NCBI RefSeq assembly: GCF_025994315.1
Contig: NZ_BAQE01000002.1
Reading direction: 5' to 3' (one strand)
Origin: Swaminathania salitolerans
GTDB lineage: Bacteria > Pseudomonadota > Alphaproteobacteria > Acetobacterales > Acetobacteraceae
DNA: 64,000 nt
The position numbers and the translations under genes are program-made. The notes beneath the pieces were generated by a model. It searched no databases, had not been told where the DNA came from, and saw only the letters and a list, made by a program, of their open reading frames with translations. This document shows positions 54,210-62,418 of this stretch, in pieces (position 1 is the stretch's first letter; each line of letters starts with the position of its first letter).

Positions 54210-55156
54210 TCGGCGGCCTGAGGCAACGGCCCGGCATTCTCCCGGCGTGCCTCCAGCCGGCCTGCCTCCAGAATGCGAATGACCGACGCCGTGTTGGCGT
54301 AGGGCTGATGAGCCTGCTGCGATGTCAGTGCGAGATCATCGGCGTTCGGCGCGCGCAGGATCCTGATCCTGCGTTCGGGGCTGTTGTCGATCAGCCCCAT
54401 GAGACTGAAGGCATGGAGCCAGTGCCCCATCGTCCGGTAGCCCCATTTGGCCTCGAAAATCTCCGCATTGCGCACGACAGAATGAAGATGGTGGACGGGG
54501 GGCATATGGTGCGGGTGGTACTGGTGATAGACCCTGGCGCCGTTCAGCCAGGCGAGACGCCCCCCGGCGAGGGTGAAGCCCTTGGCGTAATCGGTATCCT
54601 CACCGCCATATCCGGTAAACCGCTCGTCGAATCCTCCCGAGGCGAGAAACGTCTCGCGCCGGATGGCGAAGTTGAGCGACCAGAAACAGCGATAATCGTT
54701 GCAGGTTTCGATTCCCGAGGCGGGCGGCCCGCGCCTGTCGGAATGACGCACGCAAACCGCCTCGAAGCCATCATACTGCCAGTCGTCCCCGGCGGCGCCC
54801 TTGGGCAGATACATCACCTCCCCCATGAGCAGGCCGTCGAAGGAGAGAAGCGCCTCGCGATAATCGTCCAGCGCGTCGGGGCCGGGAATACAGTCGATAT
54901 CGAGAAAGACGAGAAAATCGCCCCTGGCTTCCGCAGCCGCGCGATTGCGTGCGGTGGAAAGGGAGAGACCGACATCCCCGAGCACGATCTGTCGTATTGG
55001 AAAGGGCCCATCCGGCAGAGCGTCATAGGCCTCCGCCTGCATGACGACGACGATGAGTTCCACCGGCATGACGCTCTGGCGGCTTAGTCCGCGCACGAGA
55101 TTGGCGAGATGGGCGGCGCGTCCGCGCGCCAGGGTCAGGACGGACAGGCTCGTCAT
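54206..55156 (-). CDS. Glycosyltransferase family 2 (galactosyltransferase-related)
   Basis: The 316-residue GT-A enzyme has SLSVLTLARGRAAHLANLVR at the N-terminus, DXD-type LVFLDIDCIPGPDALDD (about residue 95) and a C-terminal block FDERFTGYGGEDTDYAKGF, the catalytic region also seen in GT7-like galactosyltransferases. It is cytosolic. Start ATG 55156 overlaps the stop of the preceding MurG-like gene; the 14-codon extension is not used. Part of the same set of overlapping genes. Confidence 0.9.
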   Translation of the reverse strand: MTSLSVLTLARGRAAHLANLVRGLSRQSVMPVELIVVVMQAEAYDALPDGPFPIRQIVLGDVGLSLSTARNRAAAEARGDFLVFLDIDCIPGPDALDDYREALLSFDGLLMGEVMYLPKGAAGDDWQYDGFEAVCVRHSDRRGPPASGIETCNDYRCFWSLNFAIRRETFLASGGFDERFTGYGGEDTDYAKGFTLAGGRLAWLNGARVYHQYHPHHMPPVHHLHSVVRNAEIFEAKWGYRTMGHWLHAFSLMGLIDNSPERRIRILRAPNADDLALTSQQAHQPYANTASVIRILEAGRLEARRENAGPLPQAAE

Positions 55157-56286
55157 CGCGAGGGGGTTCTTTCCTTGATGGGGAGGGAGTCGCGCCACAG
55201 ACGGGCGATCAGCGCTTCGAGCCAGTCGGCGCAGGTCTCCGCCGGTCTGTCATCGATGGCAGCGCGCTGGCGCGCCGGGTCGTGGCGTGCATAGGTTTCG
55301 CCGAGCGCGCGGTCCCAGGCCTGGGCCGAGGCGGGAAGATGAGGCCTGCGCACGGCGAGACCCGCCGCGGCAAGGCATTCCGCCTTGCGGTGCTGTTCGT
55401 CGAAATAGCGCCATTCGGGAACGGCAAGCCACGGCTTTCCGGCAGCGAGAATCTGCTGGCACGTCGTGTTTCCGGTGCTCGCAATGATGCAGTCCGCGGC
55501 CGCGATGTAATCGGCAACGTTACCGACCCAGCCGCGATGATCGATATTGCCGGGCTCGGTGGCATGCCAGTCGCGCTCGACGGTGCCGATCGTAACCCAT
55601 TGCGCCGCGCTGCGCTGTCGGGCGCCCACCGCCAGAGGCGCCTGGGCGAAGCCGCTGCCGCCGCCGCCGGACATGACGAGTATCATCTCGCGCCCTTCGG
55701 CCACGCCGATACGCCGACGCGCCACCTCGCGTTCCGGTATGGTGTCGCTGCGCCCGAGCCCCCCTGCGAAACAGGTTTTCGCCAGCATGGCATCGCTCCA
55801 TTCCGGCTGGGCGAGTCTGGCGGAAAAGGGAGCCAGAAGCCCGACAGCGCCTTCATAGGCAAGACGATGGCCGTCATCGCTCCGGTCGCCATGCTGGAGA
55901 ATTTTCACATGCGGAACGCTGCATATGCGGCAGAGCTGGGCGATCTCGGCCGAGACGTCGCAGATCATCAGAGCCGGATCGGCGTCGGAGAACCACCCTG
56001 CGATCATGCCCATGGCAAGGCGTATGCCGGGCCAGCCGAGAGGCGCGCAATGCAGGCTGCTCGGTGTCGGCTGATCCGCAAGTCCCGGCGCTTCATGGCC
56101 CGTTGGCTCGAAAAGCGAGGGAAGCACGGTCAGGGTAGCCTGGGGAGGAAGCACGGGGAAGAGCGTATCGCGCGCGCAGAAGATACGGACCGGGCGCGAC
56201 TGGGGGAGCGCCCCGATCAGAGCGAGACAGCGTTCCGCATGGCCACGCCCCTGATGATGAACGAAATATCCGATCGGGCGCATCAT
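55153..56286 (-). CDS. MurG-like GT-B glycosyltransferase
   Basis: The 377-residue enzyme has PIGYFVHHQGRGHAERCLAL at the N-terminus (acceptor-side glycine loop) and a C-terminal donor-binding half with VMSGGGGSGFAQAPLAVGA and STGNTTCQQILAAGKPWLAV, resembling GT28/GT1 enzymes such as MurG. It lacks the membrane-association motif of MurG. The start is at the first of two ATGs (56286); the stop of the previous gene overlaps it. Donor unknown. Confidence 0.85.
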   Translation of the reverse strand: MMRPIGYFVHHQGRGHAERCLALIGALPQSRPVRIFCARDTLFPVLPPQATLTVLPSLFEPTGHEAPGLADQPTPSSLHCAPLGWPGIRLAMGMIAGWFSDADPALMICDVSAEIAQLCRICSVPHVKILQHGDRSDDGHRLAYEGAVGLLAPFSARLAQPEWSDAMLAKTCFAGGLGRSDTIPEREVARRRIGVAEGREMILVMSGGGGSGFAQAPLAVGARQRSAAQWVTIGTVERDWHATEPGNIDHRGWVGNVADYIAAADCIIASTGNTTCQQILAAGKPWLAVPEWRYFDEQHRKAECLAAAGLAVRRPHLPASAQAWDRALGETYARHDPARQRAAIDDRPAETCADWLEALIARLWRDSLPIKERTPSR

Positions 56287-57728
56287 GCGCCGATCTCCGC
56301 CCCGACGATGGCGGGCAGGCAGAGGCGGGACCCGGTCACATCGGAGGGCAGCGTGCCGGACGGCGGACGAGGCGCCGGATCGGAATACGATCGCATAGGC
56401 AGCGGATCGGTCGATGAGCGCGCTCCGGTAACGGTGCGGCCGGAGACAGGGGATCTGCTGCGATAGAAGGCGAGGCTCTCCGCGCCATAGCTCTGCCATC
56501 CGAAAAGACCGGCCCTCTCACGGGCCGCACGGGAAAACCCGTGCCACAGGCGGGGAGATGCGAGGATTTGCGAAAGCGCCTCGGTCAGTGCCGGAGCGTC
56601 GTCCGGGGAAACCGTGAGACCATGGCCGGTTCCGGCGAGAATATCGATGGGGCCGCCGCGGTCGGTCGCGATCACGGGCAGACCGACGGCCGCAGCCTCG
56701 AGCAGGGTCAGACCGAAAGGCTCATGCAAGGCCGGGTTGACGAACACCCCTTTGCTCCTTGCCGCGTAACGGTAGAGCCCGGCCACATCGGCATTGTCAT
56801 GAGCCGGAGGCAGCGCCATGCAATCCTCCATCCCGTATGTCCGGCGCAGGTCGCACAACCCGGAGATGACACGAGCCTCCTCCGATCCCTCCCTGAGGCC
56901 GATATGCTGACCCGCCAGAATCACGAGATTGGCCCTCGCCCGAAGCTGGGGAGACCGGGCATAGCAACGGGCCAGATGGAGCAGGTTTTTCTTTTCGACC
57001 GGGCGGGCAATCGCAAGGATCAGCGGTTTTCCGGGTTTGGCGAGGAAGGGGGCGAGGAAGCGGGCGCCATGGGAGGCCGGGGCGGGGTCGAGCGTCGGCG
57101 CCCCGGGGGCGATCAGGCGCAGTCGCGTCGTGACATCGGGGCTGTCATAACGTGGAATCTGGCATTCGGCCTCGTCGCGTGTCGAGACGATGACGCCATC
57201 GGCGTGAGTGAGCGCATGGCGCTCCCGGGCGATGCGACGATAAAGCGCAGCATTCCGGGGGGCGCCGCAAAGAAGCTTGTCGAGACCGAATGCATGGGGC
57301 GTGTAGAAGACGGGAACCGGCACGACCGCACGGACCCCGAGGGCAAGCTGGGCTGCATCGGCGAAATGGGCATGGATCGCGTCGAACCGGCACGCCCGTT
57401 GCTTCATATAGGCGAGAAGACGACGGGTCAGATCGGGCACATCGAGGCAGGCTGCATCTTTCTCGCGATAGGGGTTGTTCCCGGGGCCGAGGCGGAGAAT
57501 GGACAGCTTTGCGGTGACGGGTTCATGCATGGTGTCATGAATGCTGCCCAGAGCAGGGTCGTGGAACCTGCGGGTGAGTATCGTGACATGCTCGACCCCC
57601 GGCTGACATGCCTGGGCCCGGGCGGCTTCGAGTACATAGGCGATATGGCCACCCGTATCGGGTGTCAGTCCGTAGGAGACAGGTGGGGCGCGAAGACAGC
57701 CGCCCAAGGCAATATGAAGAATATGCAC
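56283..57728 (-). CDS. GT4 glycosyltransferase, sucrose-phosphate-synthase-like
   Basis: The 481-residue GT-B enzyme has HIALGGCLRAPPVSYGLTPD and TGGHIAYVLEAARAQA, as in sucrose-phosphate/sucrose synthases. FDAIHAHFADAAQLAL, PVFYTPHAFGLDKLL and the donor motif EPFGLTLLEAAAVGLPVIA also fit. The C-terminal 50 residues are Pro/Ser-rich and may be disordered. It heads the glycosyltransferase set and follows treY after about 200 bases. It could transfer glucose from a nucleotide sugar to a sugar phosphate, but the resemblance alone does not prove that. Confidence 0.85.
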   Translation of the reverse strand: MHILHIALGGCLRAPPVSYGLTPDTGGHIAYVLEAARAQACQPGVEHVTILTRRFHDPALGSIHDTMHEPVTAKLSILRLGPGNNPYREKDAACLDVPDLTRRLLAYMKQRACRFDAIHAHFADAAQLALGVRAVVPVPVFYTPHAFGLDKLLCGAPRNAALYRRIARERHALTHADGVIVSTRDEAECQIPRYDSPDVTTRLRLIAPGAPTLDPAPASHGARFLAPFLAKPGKPLILAIARPVEKKNLLHLARCYARSPQLRARANLVILAGQHIGLREGSEEARVISGLCDLRRTYGMEDCMALPPAHDNADVAGLYRYAARSKGVFVNPALHEPFGLTLLEAAAVGLPVIATDRGGPIDILAGTGHGLTVSPDDAPALTEALSQILASPRLWHGFSRAARERAGLFGWQSYGAESLAFYRSRSPVSGRTVTGARSSTDPLPMRSYSDPAPRPPSGTLPSDVTGSRLCLPAIVGAEIGA

Positions 57729-57924
57729 GTGCGACCTCTCCGATGAAAAGTCGTAACGTTTTCTTGAGTAGGCGGTTGCCTTTCGGACCGGATCCCTTCC
57801 GCGTATTTTTCGTTCGGTAACCCATAACGAAAAGAACGGCCACGAAACAAAAACTGCTGTAACGTGCCCTGCAAGCGCGCCGATCGGGCACCCAGGCTCG
57901 GTCGGTGCTTTCCGGCGCGCCGCG
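57729..57924. other. Gap between treY and the glycosyltransferase set
   Basis: About 195 bases. On the minus strand it holds TTTCGTT-N11-AACGAAA, a 7-bp hairpin near 57805-57829, and a GGAGAGGTCG ribosome site before the GT4 start. It could end the tre transcript and start the next one. Confidence 0.4.
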
Positions 57925-60534
57925 TCAGGGTTTCCTGACGAGGATATCGAGTGGAATGCGGCCGTCGAGATGAGACAGAGAGAGCCGGGTCCCCTCGTCG
58001 GTTGCTACCGGATGGAGCAGACTGCGCCATGCGCCGTCGCAGGGAAGCGCCGTGTCGTGCCAGCCTTCGTGCCGGGTGCGCAAGGCCTCGTCAGGCGCGA
58101 GGGCCATCATGAGACGCGGTGCGACGACGACGCAGGAGCGCCCTTCCAGATCTCGCCGGAAGGCGACGAGATGCGCTCCGAGCGGCCCTGACACCTCGAT
58201 GGCTCTGTAATCGCCACGAGAGAAGAGGGCTGGATCGTCGGCCCTGAGGGCGAGCACGGTCTGTATGAGTGCCTGTTTGATGCGTCCGTTTTTCCAGTCG
58301 GCGCCGCTTTCGGCGAAGGACGATCCTGCGCGGAGCATGGACTCGCATGCCGCGTAATCGACAGGGCGACGGTTATCAGGATCGACGAGACTGAAATCCC
58401 AGTTCTCCCTGCCCTGATAGAGATCGGGAACGCCCGGGCTCGTGAACCGCAACAGGGTCTGGGAAAGGCCGTTCAGGGCGGCGGCCGCGCCGATCCGCTC
58501 CACATAACGGGCGATATCTTCCCCCATCGCTCCGGCGCAAAGGCCGCGTGCAAGAGCGAGACAGGCGGCCTCGTAGGTTTCGTCCGGATCCGCCCAGCTC
58601 GTTCTCAGGCCGGCTTCCCGCAGGGCTTTGGTCAGATAGGCATCCAGCCGGTCGGGGAGGGAGGCGCGATCCGCGGGCAGGAGCGGCCATGCCGAGACGA
58701 GCGTCTGGAGAATGAAATAGATATCGGCGGGAACGGGTCTCGCACCGAGACCCCCTCCGTTCGCCGGTGAGGCAGGATATTCCGTGCTCCCGGCGATCCA
58801 GCGTCGGGCCGTTTCCGGCCAGTCGGCAGCCGGTTCGCTGAGAACCGCAAGGCGTGCGCGTCCGTCTTCGCCCCGTTTGTGATCATGGGTCGCGGTCGTG
58901 AGCATCGCATCGGGGTGGCTCGCCAGACGCGCCCTGTTTTTCTCGTGAAAATGGCCGACCGACGCGGAAAACACCGCTGGATCGCAACCGACATCGTTAC
59001 GGGAGAGCAGCCGCGCATAGCGATAGAAAGCCGTATCCTCCCCCGCCTTTGCGGTAAGCGGAGCGGTGAGATGTTCGAAACGCTCGAGTATGTCCTGCCG
59101 CTCCGCCGTATCGATGCGAGCATCGGCAAGATACTGACAGATCCGGTCGAGTACGCCGCGCAAAGCCGGCGACAGCAGCGGAGAGGCCGCGCGTCGTCCC
59201 CGGTCGATCGCCCGGAAATCGGCTCCTGAATCGCCGCCATCGGCGAAATAGCTGCGATAGACGGGAAAGACACGCAGGAGCGCGCCGAGCGCCGTCGCGC
59301 AGGCATGGGCGGTCAGGTCCTGTTCGCGCGGGAAAACGGAACAGATGCGTGCCGCAAGGGTATGAAACGCGTTGTAGAAGGCGGTCTCGAGCTTCTCCTC
59401 GCGTGCCCGGCGTTTCTCCGTTTCGAAACAATCGGGAGAAAGACCGGCCCAGAGTTCCGTGAGCGGCGTTTCGCCATCGGGATGGTGGAACAGGAGATCC
59501 ACCTGATCGAGAAAATCATAGCCGGTCGTCCCCGTGACCGGCCATTCCAGAGGCAGGATCTCGTCACCCTCCAGGATTTTCTCGATGTAGAACGGTGCTT
59601 CCTGTCTCAGCCCTTCGGGGCGCTCGCGGGCGAGGGCGGTCAGACGCGCGCGAAGACGCGTGCAATATTCCGCGGGACGCGCAAGCCCGTCGACATGGTC
59701 CACCCTGATGCCGTCGATCAGGCCGTCGCGATAGAGATCGAAAACGAGTTTATGGGCATCCTCGAAGACGTCGCGCCGATCCATGCGCAGGGCAACGAGG
59801 GATGTGACATCGAAGAAACGCCGCCAGTTGACGAGATCTCCCGCCACGCGCCACCAGACCAGCCGGTAATGCTGCGCATCGAGCAGGGCGAGAAAGCGGG
59901 CGCGTCCCTTCTTGTCGGTTGTATCGTAATGCGCGCTCAGCGTCGCCGCGTCGGCCTCCTGGCCGAGTTGCGCGTCGATATCTGCCCGGCTCGCCTCGGA
60001 GAGCGGAAAGACATGATCGCCGTAGCGGAGTTCGAGCGCACCGGAATCCCGGTTGCGGATCAGCCTTATCGCATTTTCCTGCAGGAGATCGGCCAGCGGC
60101 GCACCGAGAAAGGGCAGGAGCACCTTGTCCTGCAGGCCCGGATCGTCAGGCGACCAGTCGATATCGAAATGCCGGGCGAAGGGGCTTTGCCTGCCCTTGC
60201 TCAGCACGTCCATCCACCAGCCATTGGCAGGCCCCACACCCATGTGATTGGGGACGATATCGAGAATGAGGCCCATGCCGTTCTCTCGCAGTGCCGCCAC
60301 GAGGCGGCGCAGGCCATCCTCTCCGCCCCGGTCGGGATCGATGCGATGACAATCGACCGTATCGTAGCCATGCATCGACCCGGGCGTGGAGGCGAGAAGC
60401 GGCGAGGCATAGAGATGGGTGATGCCAAGCCTGCGGAAGTAGGGCAGGAGCGGCATTGTGTCGTCAAAGGTGAAATCGCGATGAAATTGCAGGCGCAGCG
60501 TCGCGCAGAGGGGAAGAGGGGTCATGCGGGTCAC
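57925..60534 (-). CDS. treY: Malto-oligosyltrehalose synthase
   Basis: The 869-residue GH13 enzyme is full length for TreY. It has PYFRRLGITHLYASPLLAST at the N-terminus, IVPNHMGVGPANGWWMD, GIRVDHVDGLARPAEYC (catalytic Asp, about residue 278), FYIEKILEGDEILPLEW (Glu) and a C-terminal TSPGVPDLYQGREN block. It converts the reducing-end alpha-1,4 bond of malto-oligosaccharides to the alpha,alpha-1,1 trehalose linkage. Its start overlaps the treZ stop (ATGA). With TreZ it makes trehalose from glucan. Confidence 0.96.
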   Translation of the reverse strand: MTRMTPLPLCATLRLQFHRDFTFDDTMPLLPYFRRLGITHLYASPLLASTPGSMHGYDTVDCHRIDPDRGGEDGLRRLVAALRENGMGLILDIVPNHMGVGPANGWWMDVLSKGRQSPFARHFDIDWSPDDPGLQDKVLLPFLGAPLADLLQENAIRLIRNRDSGALELRYGDHVFPLSEASRADIDAQLGQEADAATLSAHYDTTDKKGRARFLALLDAQHYRLVWWRVAGDLVNWRRFFDVTSLVALRMDRRDVFEDAHKLVFDLYRDGLIDGIRVDHVDGLARPAEYCTRLRARLTALARERPEGLRQEAPFYIEKILEGDEILPLEWPVTGTTGYDFLDQVDLLFHHPDGETPLTELWAGLSPDCFETEKRRAREEKLETAFYNAFHTLAARICSVFPREQDLTAHACATALGALLRVFPVYRSYFADGGDSGADFRAIDRGRRAASPLLSPALRGVLDRICQYLADARIDTAERQDILERFEHLTAPLTAKAGEDTAFYRYARLLSRNDVGCDPAVFSASVGHFHEKNRARLASHPDAMLTTATHDHKRGEDGRARLAVLSEPAADWPETARRWIAGSTEYPASPANGGGLGARPVPADIYFILQTLVSAWPLLPADRASLPDRLDAYLTKALREAGLRTSWADPDETYEAACLALARGLCAGAMGEDIARYVERIGAAAALNGLSQTLLRFTSPGVPDLYQGRENWDFSLVDPDNRRPVDYAACESMLRAGSSFAESGADWKNGRIKQALIQTVLALRADDPALFSRGDYRAIEVSGPLGAHLVAFRRDLEGRSCVVVAPRLMMALAPDEALRTRHEGWHDTALPCDGAWRSLLHPVATDEGTRLSLSHLDGRIPLDILVRKP

Positions 60535-62282
60535 TCCAGTCCGGCGACGAGACTGCCGGGCGGCAGCTCTTCTACCGTCCGTCGCGCTGCAGAACTATAG
60601 AGCAGCATCGGGGGTTCCGAAATCCGGCAGGTATCCTTGTCGGAGAGATTGAGAGCGATGGAGAGGATCGCGCCGTCGTCGAGTTTCCACCGGGCAAGGA
60701 CGGACCGGTCGCCGATCACCGAGGCGCCGAGGCTATGGGCGCCGGAAAGACGGGGCATCAGGAATCTCTTGCGCAACGCAAGCAGGGTATGCGTCCGCTC
60801 GAGCCAGATACGACCGTCTATCGCGTTTCTCTCCTCGCGATCGGGCCGGGAGGCATCGAATGTCGAAAGCGCGTTCGGATCGGGGATCGTCGCGCGTTTT
60901 TCCGGGTTCTTGAACGCTTCGAATGTCGCGAATTCCTTGCGTCTGCCCTCGCGCACTGCGTCGGCGAGCGCGTCATGGAAGTCGCAGAAAAAAAGGAACG
61001 GAGAGCGGCATCCCCATTCCTCTCCCATGAACAGCATGGGGATCATGGGGCTGAGCAGGAGGAGGGCATAGGCCGCATGAAGGGCCCCGGGATCTGCGAG
61101 GGTAATGAGACGCTCGCCGAACGCCCTGTTGCCCGTCTGGTCGTGGTTCTGGAGGAAAAGCACGAATTTCGAGGCTGGCAGATCGCCGCTCGGCATACCC
61201 CGTTTCCTGCCGGAATACGGGTTGATCTCCCCCTGATAGGCAAAGCCTTCCTGCAGGACCCGTGCGAGGATCCGGGTCGGGTTTTCCGAGAACATCCCGT
61301 AATAGCCTTCGCTCTCGCCCGTCAGGAGGACATGAAGCACATTATGGCCGTCATCGTTCCATTGGGCCGTGAACCCGTCCCGCAGCAATCCGGCGTCGTT
61401 GTTCTCGTTTTCAAGGATCAGATGCACGTGCCGCCCCGGTTCGACCACCGCCCGGGTGCGTTCGAGAAGCTTGCCGAACCAGGCGTGATCCTTAATGGCG
61501 GAGGCTGCATCGATCCGGACGCCATCGAAGCGGAATTCCATCAGCCAGTAGAGGACGTTGTCGATGAAGAAATCGGCCACCTGCGGATTGGAGAAGGCGA
61601 TGCCGGTGCCCCAGCTCGAATTGTTCTCGCTGTCGAAGAAGGCCTCCGCGTAGACGGGGAGGAAATTGCCGTCCGGCCCGAAATGATTGTACACCACGTC
61701 CAGCAGGACCATCATGCCTTTCTCATGGGCTGTATCGATCAGGGCGCGCAGACTGTCCGGATCGCCATAGGCGCAGCTCGGCGCATAGGGCAGGACACCG
61801 TCATAACCCCAGTTCCGGGACCCGCCGAAACTGTTGATCGGCATGATCTCGATTGCGGTGATGCCGAGCGCCAGAAGCTCGTCCAGCCTGTTGGCAATGC
61901 CTTCGAACCCGCCGAGCACGCCTGCATGAAGCTCGTAGATCACCGCTTCGCACCACGGGCGTCCGAGCCAGCCTTCACTGCGCCATGCGTAGCGGGAGCC
62001 GTCCGTCACGACGCTCGGGCCGTGTACGCCTTCGGGCTGGTCGCGACTGGCAGGGTCGGGTACGGCGAGATCCGGGCGAACGCGATAGCGATAGCGTGCG
62101 CCTGTGGGGCAGGACGTCACACAGGTGAATACGCCTTCGGCATCGCGTTGCATGGCAAGGGGAGGCGCATCCTCCACCTCCAGTGCGACGGTCTCGCAGG
62201 ACGGGGCCCATAGCGAGAACCGTGTGGTTCCGTCGCTCTGGGGCATGGTGCCGAACCGGGTCTGGAAGACATGGGAGCTCAT
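60531..62282 (-). CDS. treZ: Malto-oligosyltrehalose trehalohydrolase
   Basis: The 583-residue GH13 enzyme has an N-terminal carbohydrate-binding (CBM48-like) module with FSLWAPSCETVALEVEDAPP, then the catalytic barrel: LLDVVYNHFGPDGNF, FDGVRIDAASAIKDHAWFGK (nucleophile Asp) and VHLILENENNDAGLL (Glu). It releases trehalose from the product of TreY. The start is placed at ATG 62282 (MSSHVFQTRFG) because the 57-codon upstream frame is Arg/Ser/Pro-rich and not family-like. The stop overlaps treY. Confidence 0.95.
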   Translation of the reverse strand: MSSHVFQTRFGTMPQSDGTTRFSLWAPSCETVALEVEDAPPLAMQRDAEGVFTCVTSCPTGARYRYRVRPDLAVPDPASRDQPEGVHGPSVVTDGSRYAWRSEGWLGRPWCEAVIYELHAGVLGGFEGIANRLDELLALGITAIEIMPINSFGGSRNWGYDGVLPYAPSCAYGDPDSLRALIDTAHEKGMMVLLDVVYNHFGPDGNFLPVYAEAFFDSENNSSWGTGIAFSNPQVADFFIDNVLYWLMEFRFDGVRIDAASAIKDHAWFGKLLERTRAVVEPGRHVHLILENENNDAGLLRDGFTAQWNDDGHNVLHVLLTGESEGYYGMFSENPTRILARVLQEGFAYQGEINPYSGRKRGMPSGDLPASKFVLFLQNHDQTGNRAFGERLITLADPGALHAAYALLLLSPMIPMLFMGEEWGCRSPFLFFCDFHDALADAVREGRRKEFATFEAFKNPEKRATIPDPNALSTFDASRPDREERNAIDGRIWLERTHTLLALRKRFLMPRLSGAHSLGASVIGDRSVLARWKLDDGAILSIALNLSDKDTCRISEPPMLLYSSAARRTVEELPPGSLVAGLE

Positions 62283-62418
62283 GAGCGGTGCCTTTCCGGG
62301 GCCTGAAGACAAGAGGGCGTAAAGCCGGGATGCGTGAGGTGAGGAGGCGTGAAAGCAGGAGCGACAGGGCGGGTATGGGCGTGAGAAGAAGGACGATGCG
62401 CGCGGTCTGGTCGGCGCA

